This document shows, one piece after another, positions 26,312 to 33,467 of a stretch of 43,322 nt of DNA (the stretch's first letter is position 1; every line of letters begins with the position of its first letter). A program made the position numbers and the translations under genes. The stretch comes from Comamonadaceae bacterium (GTDB lineage: Bacteria > Pseudomonadota > Gammaproteobacteria > Burkholderiales > Burkholderiaceae_C): contig CANCLK010000020.1 of the NCBI GenBank assembly GCA_947378785.1, positions 1 to 43,322 on the forward strand. Direction: 5' to 3'. Under the pieces are notes generated by a model. That model was not told where the DNA came from and did no database searches. It was given only the letters and a program-made list of their open reading frames with translations.

Positions 26312-26340
26312 CGTGATTGCCGCTCCTGCCGCGCTGCTTT

Positions 26341-26467
26341 AGTCTCTGCGAGTGCAGCAATCTCGTCTCTGCGAGCGCAGCGCGGCAGTCCATGGCCGTG
26401 ATCGTCTCTGCGAGCGCAGCGCGGCAGTCCATACCCCTGAATTGCCTCGCTACGCTCGCAAAGACGG
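26341..26467. repeat. REP-like palindrome block 5
   Basis: Three left-arm copies (TGCGAGCGCAGCGCGGCAGT type, the first degenerate) and one right arm (TGCCTCGCTACGCTCGCAAAG) lie directly after the stop codon of the transglycosylase-like gene. They could act as a transcript 3' end or boundary before the flgB control region. Confidence 0.8.
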
Positions 26468-26481
26468 AAATCGGATCAATC

Positions 26482-27702
26482 TCAACGCAGCTGCGTTGAC
26501 ACTGGCTGCAGTTGCGGGGTGTTTTCTTCGTACGCGGCGGTGCGCATGGCCTGCAGGCGTCCGTTCACCGGAGCGCTTTGGCCGAGGCGGTCGGCGGCGT
26601 TTTTCAACAGTCCTTGCAAGATGGACTGGCGCGTCATGGGGGCACTGGTGTCACGCCCTTCATAGAGCGCCTTGGCTTGGTTGGTGCCAATGGAGAGCGG
26701 CGCGTCAGAGCGAACTTCGCTGCGGGCTGAGGGCATCAAGACCGACAGGTACAGGTCGTCCAGACCGGCCGGGCCTTTGTTTTTAAGGCCGACATCGCCA
26801 AAGTACTTGTCGACCAAATGCAGCTGCTGGTAAACACTCAGGCCCAAAATCGCTTTTGGGTTGGCGGCATAACCAGCACTGGCGGCACCGCGGTCGGAAC
26901 CGTCACAAAACTGGATGATGCCGTGGCATCGTGCGTTGCTTGAGCGCGGGTTCATGCCGTCACTTTCCATCAGCGTCATGCGGGCGAAATCGTCCGGGTT
27001 GAAGTGATGGGTTTTGGCGAGATCGAGAATTTTGTTGCGGACGTCGTTCTTTTCGTTGGCCGGGATAAAGCCCTTGGCAACGGCGCGACTGAGGGTTTTT
27101 TCGAGTACGTCATGGCGCGGCTGAACGGACTTATTGGCCGCGGCAACGGGTGCTGCCGGGGTCTTAGTCATCGGGGCGGCAACGGACGCTGAATCTGCGC
27201 TGACGGCGCGGAATGCTTGTAAAGCAGTGGCTGCTGGCGTTGTCTTGGCCAAAACAGCCGTGCCCGCCACCTGCCCCTTCAGGCTGGCATCGAGTTCGGC
27301 GACCAGACCGGCCATATTGAGTTGCTGACCCGGAAAAATACGGTTGACGTTGGTAATCTTGTTGTCGCTGGCTACGCGCTGGATCAGCCGCAGGGCCTGT
27401 GGGCCACTGAGCTGCACGCCCATGGTGCGGGCCTGCGCCCGGACCAAACCGCTGAGGGTGTCCCCAGTAGCGACCTTTTGCATGACGGCGGTGGGCTCCG
27501 CATCAGCCTGTTCGGGCTCGGGCTGCGCAGGCGAGGCGGCTTGATCCGCGGCCAGCGAACGGTTGTCCGTCGGCCACGCCTGATTGAAAGCCTGGCTAAA
27601 GTTAGCGGACGCCACCGTGGACTGGTTAGCGAGGGGGCGCTGGCTGACCGGCGTCCATGACGTTTTGACGACGCCGACAGCCGAATTGTCTTCAAGACCC
27701 AT
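26482..27702 (-). CDS. LysM plus lytic-transglycosylase-like protein
   Basis: A 406-residue protein. About residues 72-130 form a LysM-like segment (VATGDTLSGLVRAQA ... NRIFPGQQLN), a peptidoglycan-binding module. Residues about 220-370 resemble a transglycosylase domain, with LMESDGMNPRSSN (candidate catalytic Glu near residue 246) and CHGIIQFCDG in the place of the usual GLMQ motif. No signal peptide is seen, so it may be exported by the flagellar apparatus or act otherwise. It sits directly before flgB, and FlgJ here lacks its muramidase domain, so a role in opening the cell wall for the rod is plausible. The start is the ATG at 27702, after GGGGG; a GTG nine codons earlier is open. Confidence 0.6.
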   Translation of the reverse strand: MGLEDNSAVGVVKTSWTPVSQRPLANQSTVASANFSQAFNQAWPTDNRSLAADQAASPAQPEPEQADAEPTAVMQKVATGDTLSGLVRAQARTMGVQLSGPQALRLIQRVASDNKITNVNRIFPGQQLNMAGLVAELDASLKGQVAGTAVLAKTTPAATALQAFRAVSADSASVAAPMTKTPAAPVAAANKSVQPRHDVLEKTLSRAVAKGFIPANEKNDVRNKILDLAKTHHFNPDDFARMTLMESDGMNPRSSNARCHGIIQFCDGSDRGAASAGYAANPKAILGLSVYQQLHLVDKYFGDVGLKNKGPAGLDDLYLSVLMPSARSEVRSDAPLSIGTNQAKALYEGRDTSAPMTRQSILQGLLKNAADRLGQSAPVNGRLQAMRTAAYEENTPQLQPVSTQLR

Positions 27703-27746
27703 GACAGCCCCCAAATTGGAACGAAGCACTAACCGTATATTTCACT

Positions 27747-27762
27747 TGGTCTCTTTCTTGCA
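27747..27762 (+). promoter_or_regulatory. Probable sigma-54 promoter of flgA
   Basis: TGGTCTCTTTCTTGCA has the -24 GG and -12 GC with exactly 10 bp between, and a TTGCA -12 box. The -24 part is weaker than at flgB. It lies about 80 bp before flgA on the plus strand, between the divergent flgA and transglycosylase-like genes. Confidence 0.55.
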
Positions 27763-27839
27763 TCAAGGCTCTTATGGGTAATCTTTGGTGTCAAAAATTC
27801 CACACTTTCGAGCAAATTGACATTGATTGACCAGGATGA

Positions 27840-28601
27840 ATGCAAATGCTGTGCCTACTTAATACCCCTGCCCGCTGGCGAGCCTTGATGGCTACGCTGC
27901 TGATGTCCGCCTGCGCGCTGCCCGGCGCGGCGCTGGCGCAAAGCGCCCAAGACAAGTTGCTGACAGATGTTCGGCAATGGGTGGCCAAAACCCAAAATAC
28001 AACACCGGCCCAAGTTGACATTGCGCCGCTGGATCCCCGCGTGCAGGTGCAGCCATGCCCGCAGGCGCTGCAAATAGACCTGCCATTTGCGTCGCGTGAA
28101 ACGGTTCGGGTGCGCTGTGGCCAGCCACCCTGGCAGCTTTACTTGCGCCTACAGGCCGCCACCATTCCTAACGCTGGGCAGCCGGAGGCGTCTCAAAACC
28201 GCACGGCAGCCACCGCAACCCGCCCGACGGTGGTCACCCGGCACTTGCTCCAACGCGGGACGCGGCTAGAACCGGGCATGCTTGAGGAGGTTTCGTTGCC
28301 GGCTCTTGGGATGGACGCGCAGGCGGTGGCGTCGATGCAAGACCTCTTATATGGTGAGCTGGTGCGGGATGTCCCGGCAGGCCAAGTGCTGCGCAGCAGC
28401 GACATTCGCCGTGCAGTGCTGGTCAAGCAAGGCCAGTCAGCCCTGATGAGCGTGGGTCAAAACAACGGTTTTCAGATCACCGTGAGGGTCGAAGCCCTTC
28501 AAGACGGCCGGATGGGTGAACAAATTCGCTTGAAAAATCCGGATTCGGGTCGATTACTCACAGGTACAGTCACCGGACCGAATGCGGTTCGGGGACTTTG
28601 A
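27840..28601 (+). CDS. flgA: P-ring chaperone FlgA
   Basis: A 253-residue periplasmic protein. A signal peptide (MATLLMSACALPGAALAQ) precedes an N-terminal domain and a C-terminal SAF-like domain (VVTRHLLQRGTRLEPGMLEEVSLP, LSSDIRRA-type segment, NNGFQITVRVEALQDGRMGEQIRLKNPDSGR). FlgA helps FlgI assemble into the P ring. ATGs at 27840 and 27846 are both possible; AGGA at 27833 is better spaced for the second. It is followed by flgM and flgN, which also have a sigma-28 promoter of their own. Confidence 0.92.
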   Translation: MQMLCLLNTPARWRALMATLLMSACALPGAALAQSAQDKLLTDVRQWVAKTQNTTPAQVDIAPLDPRVQVQPCPQALQIDLPFASRETVRVRCGQPPWQLYLRLQAATIPNAGQPEASQNRTAATATRPTVVTRHLLQRGTRLEPGMLEEVSLPALGMDAQAVASMQDLLYGELVRDVPAGQVLRSSDIRRAVLVKQGQSALMSVGQNNGFQITVRVEALQDGRMGEQIRLKNPDSGRLLTGTVTGPNAVRGL

Positions 28602-28620
28602 GCTATTTACACTTTCAGCC

Positions 28621-28647
28621 TCAAGTTTCAGAATGAGCGGCCGATAC
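28621..28647 (+). promoter_or_regulatory. Sigma-28 (FliA) promoter of flgM-flgN
   Basis: TCAAGTTT, 11 nt, GCCGATAC matches the FliA consensus at all but two box positions, the best match in the window. It lies in the flgA-flgM gap, so flgM is expressed both from upstream and by the sigma factor it inhibits, giving negative feedback. Confidence 0.88.
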
Positions 28648-28700
28648 TACAGATGCACAGTCACTCAGAGTGGCTGTCATCACTAGAAAGAGAGATCTTT

Positions 28701-29030
28701 ATGACCGATGCCATTTCACAATATGGACGACAGGGCCAGTTAGACAGCTCTGTGCGTGGCGCTCTTGACCGGCTTGACAAAAAAGTCGCCACAGATGCGG
28801 GCGCTCCTAACCAAGTCGCTTTGGCGACTGAGAACAAACCGTCGGTGGCCAAGCCGGGTCCGGACATGCTCATCTTGAGCGATGTCGCCAAAAAAGCCAT
28901 GGTTGAGCCAGCGTTCGATCGGGCCAAAGTTGACTCGATCAAAAAAGCAATTCAAGATGGCCAGTACCCGCTGGACCCACGCCGCATCGCTGAGAGTTTT
29001 GTGGCCATTGAACGAATGATCCGTGACTGA
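28701..29030 (+). CDS. flgM: Anti-sigma-28 factor FlgM
   Basis: A 109-residue protein whose C-terminal half has the FlgM pattern: LILSDVAKKAM ... FDRAKVDSIKKAIQDGQYPLDPRRIAESFVAIER. FlgM binds FliA until it is exported through the finished hook-basal body. The start chosen is the ATG at 28701 (MTDAISQYGRQG), after AGAGAG; an in-frame ORF extends 16 codons upstream but would begin within the leader of the sigma-28 promoter. It overlaps flgN by 8 bp. Confidence 0.92.
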   Translation: MTDAISQYGRQGQLDSSVRGALDRLDKKVATDAGAPNQVALATENKPSVAKPGPDMLILSDVAKKAMVEPAFDRAKVDSIKKAIQDGQYPLDPRRIAESFVAIERMIRD

Positions 29031-29454
29031 ACCTGTTGCATTGTCTGACGCTGAGAAAGCCGCCAAGCGCGGCCGGGCGGTGCTTGCCCAGCGTTTGGCG
29101 ATTGAACTTGAGGAAATCTTGGGAATGGAGTTTGAGTCCTTGCAAAAGCAAGATCTTGAACGCTTTGAACAGCTGCAAGGTCGCAAGACCGACCTGTTGG
29201 CTGAGCTCACGGGCCTCTGCCCCAGCACGGAAGAACTGCAGTCAGACCCTGACTGGCAAGGTTTGCTTGTCGCCATGACCACTTGCCGAGACATGCACCG
29301 TCGCAACGCGATGCTGATTGAGCGCAAGCTAGAAGCCATTCGCGGCACCTTGCAAAGCTTGCAAGCATCTGTGTCCACCAGCACCGTTGAAGTCTATGAC
29401 CGCTTAGGCCAAGTGGCTCGCTTCACACGCGGTCGGGGCTATCAGGAAGCCTGA
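29023..29454 (+). CDS. flgN: FlgK/FlgL export chaperone FlgN
   Basis: A 143-residue helical cytoplasmic protein in the standard place after flgM. Segments such as LAIELEEILGMEFESLQKQDLERFEQLQGRKTDLLAEL and MHRRNAMLIERKLEAIRGTLQSLQ fit the FlgN helical-bundle family, which delivers FlgK and FlgL to the export gate. It starts with GTG inside the end of flgM, so translation is coupled. Its last 13 bp overlap the convergent flhB-like gene. Confidence 0.88.
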   Translation: MTEPVALSDAEKAAKRGRAVLAQRLAIELEEILGMEFESLQKQDLERFEQLQGRKTDLLAELTGLCPSTEELQSDPDWQGLLVAMTTCRDMHRRNAMLIERKLEAIRGTLQSLQASVSTSTVEVYDRLGQVARFTRGRGYQEA

Positions 29455-29789
29455 TCGGCACTTTCTTCAGGCGGCTTTTCTGGTGGTGTTTGAGGTGGTT
29501 TTTCCGCTTTGACGTTCGCGGCCTTTTCATCGCCCGGGCGCATCCCTTTGAGCCAATACACCCAACTGAGAATCACTGCCACCGTGGTGTAAAGCTCCAT
29601 CGGGATTTCGTCGTCGACGTTGAGTCGGCTGAGCAAGGCCAGCAGTTGCGGATCTTCCGACACATAAACACCCTGCCGACGTGCTTCTTCGACGATCATG
29701 GCGGCCACAGCATCATCCCCTTTGGCGACAACGATCGGGACCGTGTTCGGACCGTACTCGAGCGCAATGGCTTGAAGGCGCTGGTTCAT
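29442..29789 (-). CDS. FlhB C-terminal-domain homologue (FlhX/YlqH type)
   Basis: A 115-residue protein equivalent to FlhB after its autocleavage site. QAIALEYGPNTVPIVVAKGDDAVAAMIVEEARRQGV aligns with FAIALSYDPMADGAPILLAKGADHMAALIREEAKKHGV of the full FlhB at 37769-38929. The four transmembrane helices and the cleavage motif are missing, and a Pro/Glu/Lys-rich tail of about 30 residues follows. The start used is the ATG at 29789, overlapping the fliK-like stop by 4 bp (ATGA). Such detached FlhB domains occur in several bacteria and can partly replace the FlhB cytoplasmic domain or tune substrate switching. Its partner here is a FliK-like protein, the usual FlhB ligand. Confidence 0.85.
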   Translation of the reverse strand: MNQRLQAIALEYGPNTVPIVVAKGDDAVAAMIVEEARRQGVYVSEDPQLLALLSRLNVDDEIPMELYTTVAVILSWVYWLKGMRPGDEKAANVKAEKPPQTPPEKPPEESADQAS

Positions 29790-30886
29790 GCTGACACATC
29801 CACCACCATGCCGCGCCCAGAAGGCCGCCATTCTGCGGGCTCAGCTGGGCGCCGGCCATGGACAATCTGAAAGCTCTGCATGGCCAGACCAGCGTCTAGA
29901 AGCTGCTGACCCAGTTCGGTCGCGCGACTCCGTGCCTGCCGGACCACATCAGCCTCTATCGCCCACATCTTGAGCTCGACCCGTTCCCCGCCGTGGAGTT
30001 GTGTTTTGAGCCAGATTTCACCTATCGACTGGCTGCGCGAGTGCACGTTAACTGTCAATGGTGGCGTTTTTCCACCTTCACGCGGGGCACGCCTGAAGAC
30101 CAGTTCAACCGGTTCAGCATCGTAAAAAGGCAGCACCATGCGCATCAGCACTTCACGCTGGTTTTGGGCTTGAACGGCTTGCACCTGAGACGCTTCTAGG
30201 TCGTCAACAGCGCGTTGGATACCGCCCACTTTGGTGGTATCTTCGTCGGAATCACCCCGCCCCATAGCAGCCATCAGACGCCTGAGCAGTTGCTTGGGGT
30301 CATCGATGGGCGGTGTCATACCCCGCGCGAGCCAGACTTCTGCACCCATGCCAGCAGCCACGGCCTGGCTCAACGCCTGTGGCGTGAGCTGAGCCATCGA
30401 CAGTTGCATGCCACGCCACTGCGCTTGGAGGTCGGGCCGTGGCACCGTTTGCAGCAAGGCCTCGAGCGTGCCGGGGCGAAACAATTGAGCCAGCTCTGGC
30501 TGACCAGCAGGTCTAAACAACAGGTTGGCGACGTTGGAGATCAAGCTCGCGGCGTTGGGCAAGGCCGGCAGCAGTGCCAACGCTGGAACGGATGCATTGG
30601 CCGGCAACAGCTGCAAGCTCCAGGGGCCACTGGCTGACGCAATGACACGCATGTTCAGGGTGTGCCCCTCTGGCCAAGGCGACGGGCGAGGCAACTCAAC
30701 CAACCTGCCACGCAGCAGCAAAGCCATGTCGCCACCACCGCGGGCTTGCACTGTGGCCTGAATCACATCGCCGTCTTTGAGGCCCAGTTCACGCGCTGCC
30801 GGGACAGCCAGCGGCAGCAACTTTCCTTCGAGAAAAATCGGATTGGCATGACCAGCGAGATGGCTGGCTTGGGGCCCTGAAATCAA
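29786..30886 (-). CDS. Second FliK-like protein (hook-length-control C-terminal domain)
   Basis: A 366-residue protein with a FliK-type C-terminal domain: MRMVLPFYDAEPVELVFRR ... LTVNVHSRSQSIGEIWLKTQLHGGERVELKMWAIEADVVRQARSRATELGQQLLDAGL. The true fliK is probably the gene entering at the right end next to fliL, so this is a paralogue. Its N-terminal 100 residues lack a recognised domain (GDVIQATVQARGGGDMALLLRGRLV looks like a beta-barrel segment). It starts with TTG at 30886, overlapping the upstream stop by 4 bases. It is coupled to the FlhB-like gene behind it, which suggests the two proteins act together. Confidence 0.75.
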   Translation of the reverse strand: MISGPQASHLAGHANPIFLEGKLLPLAVPAARELGLKDGDVIQATVQARGGGDMALLLRGRLVELPRPSPWPEGHTLNMRVIASASGPWSLQLLPANASVPALALLPALPNAASLISNVANLLFRPAGQPELAQLFRPGTLEALLQTVPRPDLQAQWRGMQLSMAQLTPQALSQAVAAGMGAEVWLARGMTPPIDDPKQLLRRLMAAMGRGDSDEDTTKVGGIQRAVDDLEASQVQAVQAQNQREVLMRMVLPFYDAEPVELVFRRAPREGGKTPPLTVNVHSRSQSIGEIWLKTQLHGGERVELKMWAIEADVVRQARSRATELGQQLLDAGLAMQSFQIVHGRRPAEPAEWRPSGRGMVVDVSA

Positions 30887-31359
30887 GGAAACCGGACCCA
30901 GCTCCGCCGTTCACTGGCGCTGACGGGTCGGCCATCGGCAGCCATAGCCGCCGCCTCGGCACCTTCGAGTAGGGGCAAGATGGTTGCGCGCAAGAGCTGC
31001 ACATGATCTGGCACCTGGAGCACGGCGCCAGGGCGCGGGCGTGTCACGTTGCCATTCACAAAAGCCTGCGGATTGAGCTCCAAAAAAGCCTTGCGTAAAA
31101 GCTCAATCTTCAGCGGGCTCCCGCTCAGGTTTTTTTGAATGACACGGTCTAGGGTTTCACCGCGCAGCACGGTGTAGCTGCGGCTGGTCACTGGCTGCGT
31201 CCCGCTCGCCAAGGCCGTTGGGGCCTGAGCGGGTGTCGCGGCAGGAGCGGCAGCCATGGCGAGATGGCCAGCGCCCATCAGGGAAACGGCCATGAGCCAA
31301 GTGACGCGCAAGGCACGACTTGCGTTGTTAACAGCGCGTTCAAAGCTACGGTTGATCAT
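30883..31359 (-). CDS. FimV/LysM-like secreted protein
   Basis: A 158-residue protein. A signal peptide (WLMAVSLMGAGHLAMAA) is followed by a LysM-like segment (SYTVLRGETLDRVIQKNLSGSPL ... RKAFLELNPQAFVNGNVTRPRPGAVLQVP), similar to the N-terminal region of FimV proteins, which contact peptidoglycan. It lies between flgT and the fliK-like gene in the sigma-28-driven operon. Together with FlgP and FlgT this suggests an envelope role around the basal body. AAGGAA precedes the ATG at 31359. The specific function is unknown. Confidence 0.6.
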   Translation of the reverse strand: MINRSFERAVNNASRALRVTWLMAVSLMGAGHLAMAAAPAATPAQAPTALASGTQPVTSRSYTVLRGETLDRVIQKNLSGSPLKIELLRKAFLELNPQAFVNGNVTRPRPGAVLQVPDHVQLLRATILPLLEGAEAAAMAADGRPVSASERRSWVRFP

Positions 31360-31394
31360 TTGGTATTCCTTGTCGCGTGGGCGGTGTGGCTAAT

Positions 31395-32630
31395 TTAACG
31401 CTGAATTGGGCTCGGCAGAATGGGCGAATCAGCGCGCCAAGCCCGCCAATCTGCGCGAACCAAGTCAGTCGGGCCGGCCACGATCTGCAGTTGGGCGTGG
31501 TGCGGGTACACCTGTCCGACGCGGGCCAATACCGAGGTTGCCGCCACGCCAGAGGCCAATATTTGTTGCGGAAAGCGCTGCGGGTCAGCCAGCAGCCATT
31601 CGTCACCCGCCCGGACGCCGGCCAATGCACCGACATTGATGCTGAGTTCGGCGCCTTTGACCGCGATCACGTCTGGCCTGACAGCCTCACATGAAAAATG
31701 TTGCGTCAAGGCCTGCACCCAAGGCTGAATCAACTCTGTCGCACGCTCACGAACAGAGGCCTCCAACTGCGGCCGCCCCCAGTTCTGAGCTTGATGAGGC
31801 AATTCGAGCTGCACACTGCGCTCAAACACGGGCCTGTTCTGGCCACGCGCCACCAGAGAAAAATAGAGCCTGGCCATCACTGGGCGGTCAGGCCAGATAG
31901 GCAACACTGAAAAAAAGCTGGCTGCACCGGTCGCGGGCATTGGCGGCGCTGGCCTGACAGTGAGGTAGGCCTGCCAAGGCAATTGCTCAGCGCTGGTACT
32001 GAGCAATACCCGCTCATAGCCTGTGCGTGCGGGTGCTGAGCGCTCCAACATGCCCCAGCCGGTAGACGCACTGCCCGCCTGCTGCAACAAGCCGGCGGTG
32101 AGTTGGCCGAGGGCTTGCGCCAAGGGCGCCTCGTCGACAGACCAACCGCCCTCGACCGTCATGCGCAGTCCCATCAAATGGCGCAAAGCTGACGCATCAG
32201 GGCATTTTTGCGCTGACGCATTGATTTGACGGTTCAGATCTTTTCTGTCGGCAGGCGTGGCTGCGGTTGAAGCCGATGGGAGTTGCAGCTTTGCCTGCGG
32301 CTGGCCGGTGCTGTCCCTCAAGTAACTCAGCACCTGTACGCCGCGCACTTCCATGCCCGACCGAAAACTGCTGCCCTCGCGCAAAACGCCCTGCCCGTCT
32401 ATCCAGGCCAAACTTTCGACGCGGGTGGCACCCTCCAGCGCCGCCTGCACAAGCCCTTGGCGAATCGCCGCAAGCCGGTCTTCAGGCGTGAAACTGCCCG
32501 CCGTCGATTGAGCCCATGCGGCGCCTGCCACAAGCATGTGCAAGAACACCCACGCCAGCGGACGCGTTGAACGCGACAACCGGGCACGGGACGTCCTGCA
32601 AGATGAAGCGGTGGCTTGGGTTGAACTCAC
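31395..32630 (-). CDS. flgT: Flagellar assembly protein FlgT-like (H-ring)
   Basis: A 411-residue secreted protein. The N-terminal part (DRLAAIRQGLVQAALEGATRVESL) resembles the FlgT N domain, the middle a beta-rich domain, and the C-terminus (IAVKGAELSINVGALAGVRAGDEWLLADPQ ... ARVGQVYPHHAQLQIVAG) the FlgT C domain. In Vibrio FlgT forms the H ring with FlgO and FlgP. I choose the GTG at 32630: GGAGG precedes it by six bases and it avoids overlap with flgP. The predicted signal sequence is long (about 41 residues, ending AWA-QS); a TTG at 32570 would shorten it. An ORF open to 32762 would overlap flgP by 86 bp. Confidence 0.75.
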   Translation of the reverse strand: MSSTQATASSCRTSRARLSRSTRPLAWVFLHMLVAGAAWAQSTAGSFTPEDRLAAIRQGLVQAALEGATRVESLAWIDGQGVLREGSSFRSGMEVRGVQVLSYLRDSTGQPQAKLQLPSASTAATPADRKDLNRQINASAQKCPDASALRHLMGLRMTVEGGWSVDEAPLAQALGQLTAGLLQQAGSASTGWGMLERSAPARTGYERVLLSTSAEQLPWQAYLTVRPAPPMPATGAASFFSVLPIWPDRPVMARLYFSLVARGQNRPVFERSVQLELPHQAQNWGRPQLEASVRERATELIQPWVQALTQHFSCEAVRPDVIAVKGAELSINVGALAGVRAGDEWLLADPQRFPQQILASGVAATSVLARVGQVYPHHAQLQIVAGPTDLVRADWRAWRADSPILPSPIQR

Positions 32631-32676
32631 CTCGGGCCTCCATACTGAAAAGTTAGATGATTTTCTGCGTGCAAAA

Positions 32677-33213
32677 TCAGCGGTTTTTAGCCACCATTTG
32701 GCCGAGATACAAAGTACGCAGATCTCGCACAACCGCTTTGTCCAGCGACAAAGTGGTTTCATAGGTGTCTTCGCCTGCAGGCGTGATGCTGACCAGCACG
32801 GCCCCGTAAATCACACCCTCCACGCGGGTCCGAAAGGTGTCGTTTTGCACGGTCATGTCGGCCACGGTGGTGCTGGCGTCAAGTTGCTGGCCATAAACCT
32901 GCTCTGTCAAAGAGCGGTAAGCATCGAGTTTGGACGCGCGGATGGCCAGCAAGCGCTGCTGAGCCGGGTTGCGGTGGTTTTGAACGCTGATCACGGCGTA
33001 GCCAGTGGCCGTCAAGGTTTCACGTTTCTCGACCATGGGAGCGATCATGCCCGCCGATTCAAGCGCAGCTGGCTGCTGTACAACCTTCAACGCAGGCTCG
33101 GGCGGCGCCAGACTTGTGGTCTTGCAACCAGACAAGCCCATGGCGAGCACAAACGCGACCAGCATGAGCGGCAGTGCCGGCAAGCGGGATGTCATAAAGC
33201 ACAGGCGGTTCAT
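32677..33213 (-). CDS. flgP: FlgP-family outer-membrane lipoprotein
   Basis: A 178-residue lipoprotein with a lipobox (LSGC, Cys at residue 30). RASKLDAYRSLTEQVYGQQLDASTTVADMTVQNDTFRTRVEGVIYGA is typical of FlgP/LPP20 proteins, which build outer-membrane-associated discs or rings that support high-torque or sheathed flagella in Vibrio and Campylobacter. The ATG at 33213 has AAGGAA at good spacing; a TTG six codons earlier is possible. It opens a five-gene operon with flgT, a LysM protein, a fliK-like and an flhB-like gene. A sigma-28 promoter lies about 50 bp upstream. Confidence 0.82.
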   Translation of the reverse strand: MNRLCFMTSRLPALPLMLVAFVLAMGLSGCKTTSLAPPEPALKVVQQPAALESAGMIAPMVEKRETLTATGYAVISVQNHRNPAQQRLLAIRASKLDAYRSLTEQVYGQQLDASTTVADMTVQNDTFRTRVEGVIYGAVLVSITPAGEDTYETTLSLDKAVVRDLRTLYLGQMVAKNR

Positions 33214-33259
33214 GGTCAAATTCCTTGTCAAAAAACGGTGGCGAGAAGCTTCATCCCTT

Positions 33260-33286
33260 GATTCGGCACCAATTCACAAAGCTTGA
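33260..33286 (-). promoter_or_regulatory. Sigma-28 (FliA) promoter of the flgP operon
   Basis: On the minus strand the pattern is TCAAGCTT, 11 nt, GCCGAATC, with the same spacing and nearly the same boxes as the flagellin and flgM promoters. It places flgP-flgT and the second FliK/FlhB pair in the late class. Confidence 0.8.
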
Positions 33287-33382
33287 GTTGCCTCTGAGCT
33301 GGATGAATGACCCGGAACAATCTCAACCGTTACATTTTGCGGATCAGAATAAGTGATAAATTAGGTAACAACGTAATAAAAC

Positions 33383-33412
33383 TTGTAACAAACAAGAGAC
33401 TTTGTGTAAGAT
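33383..33412 (+). promoter_or_regulatory. Possible sigma-70 promoter of the sigma-54 activator
   Basis: TTGTAA, 18 nt, TAAGAT in an AT-rich stretch, each box matching four of six consensus bases, about 55 bp before the TTG start. Overlapping CTTGT/ACAAG repeats may be an operator. This is only a candidate. Confidence 0.3.
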
Positions 33413-33467
33413 CAGTTTGTCTGACGAACTGTCGTGCTGTTGACGTTTACCCACCTACCGCATCAAC

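Noticed and set aside
32631-32762. A longer FlgT start overlapping flgP
   Set aside because: It would overlap flgP by 86 bp, lacks a ribosome site and puts 44 unlikely residues in front of the signal peptide. The GTG at 32630 has GGAGG at the right distance.
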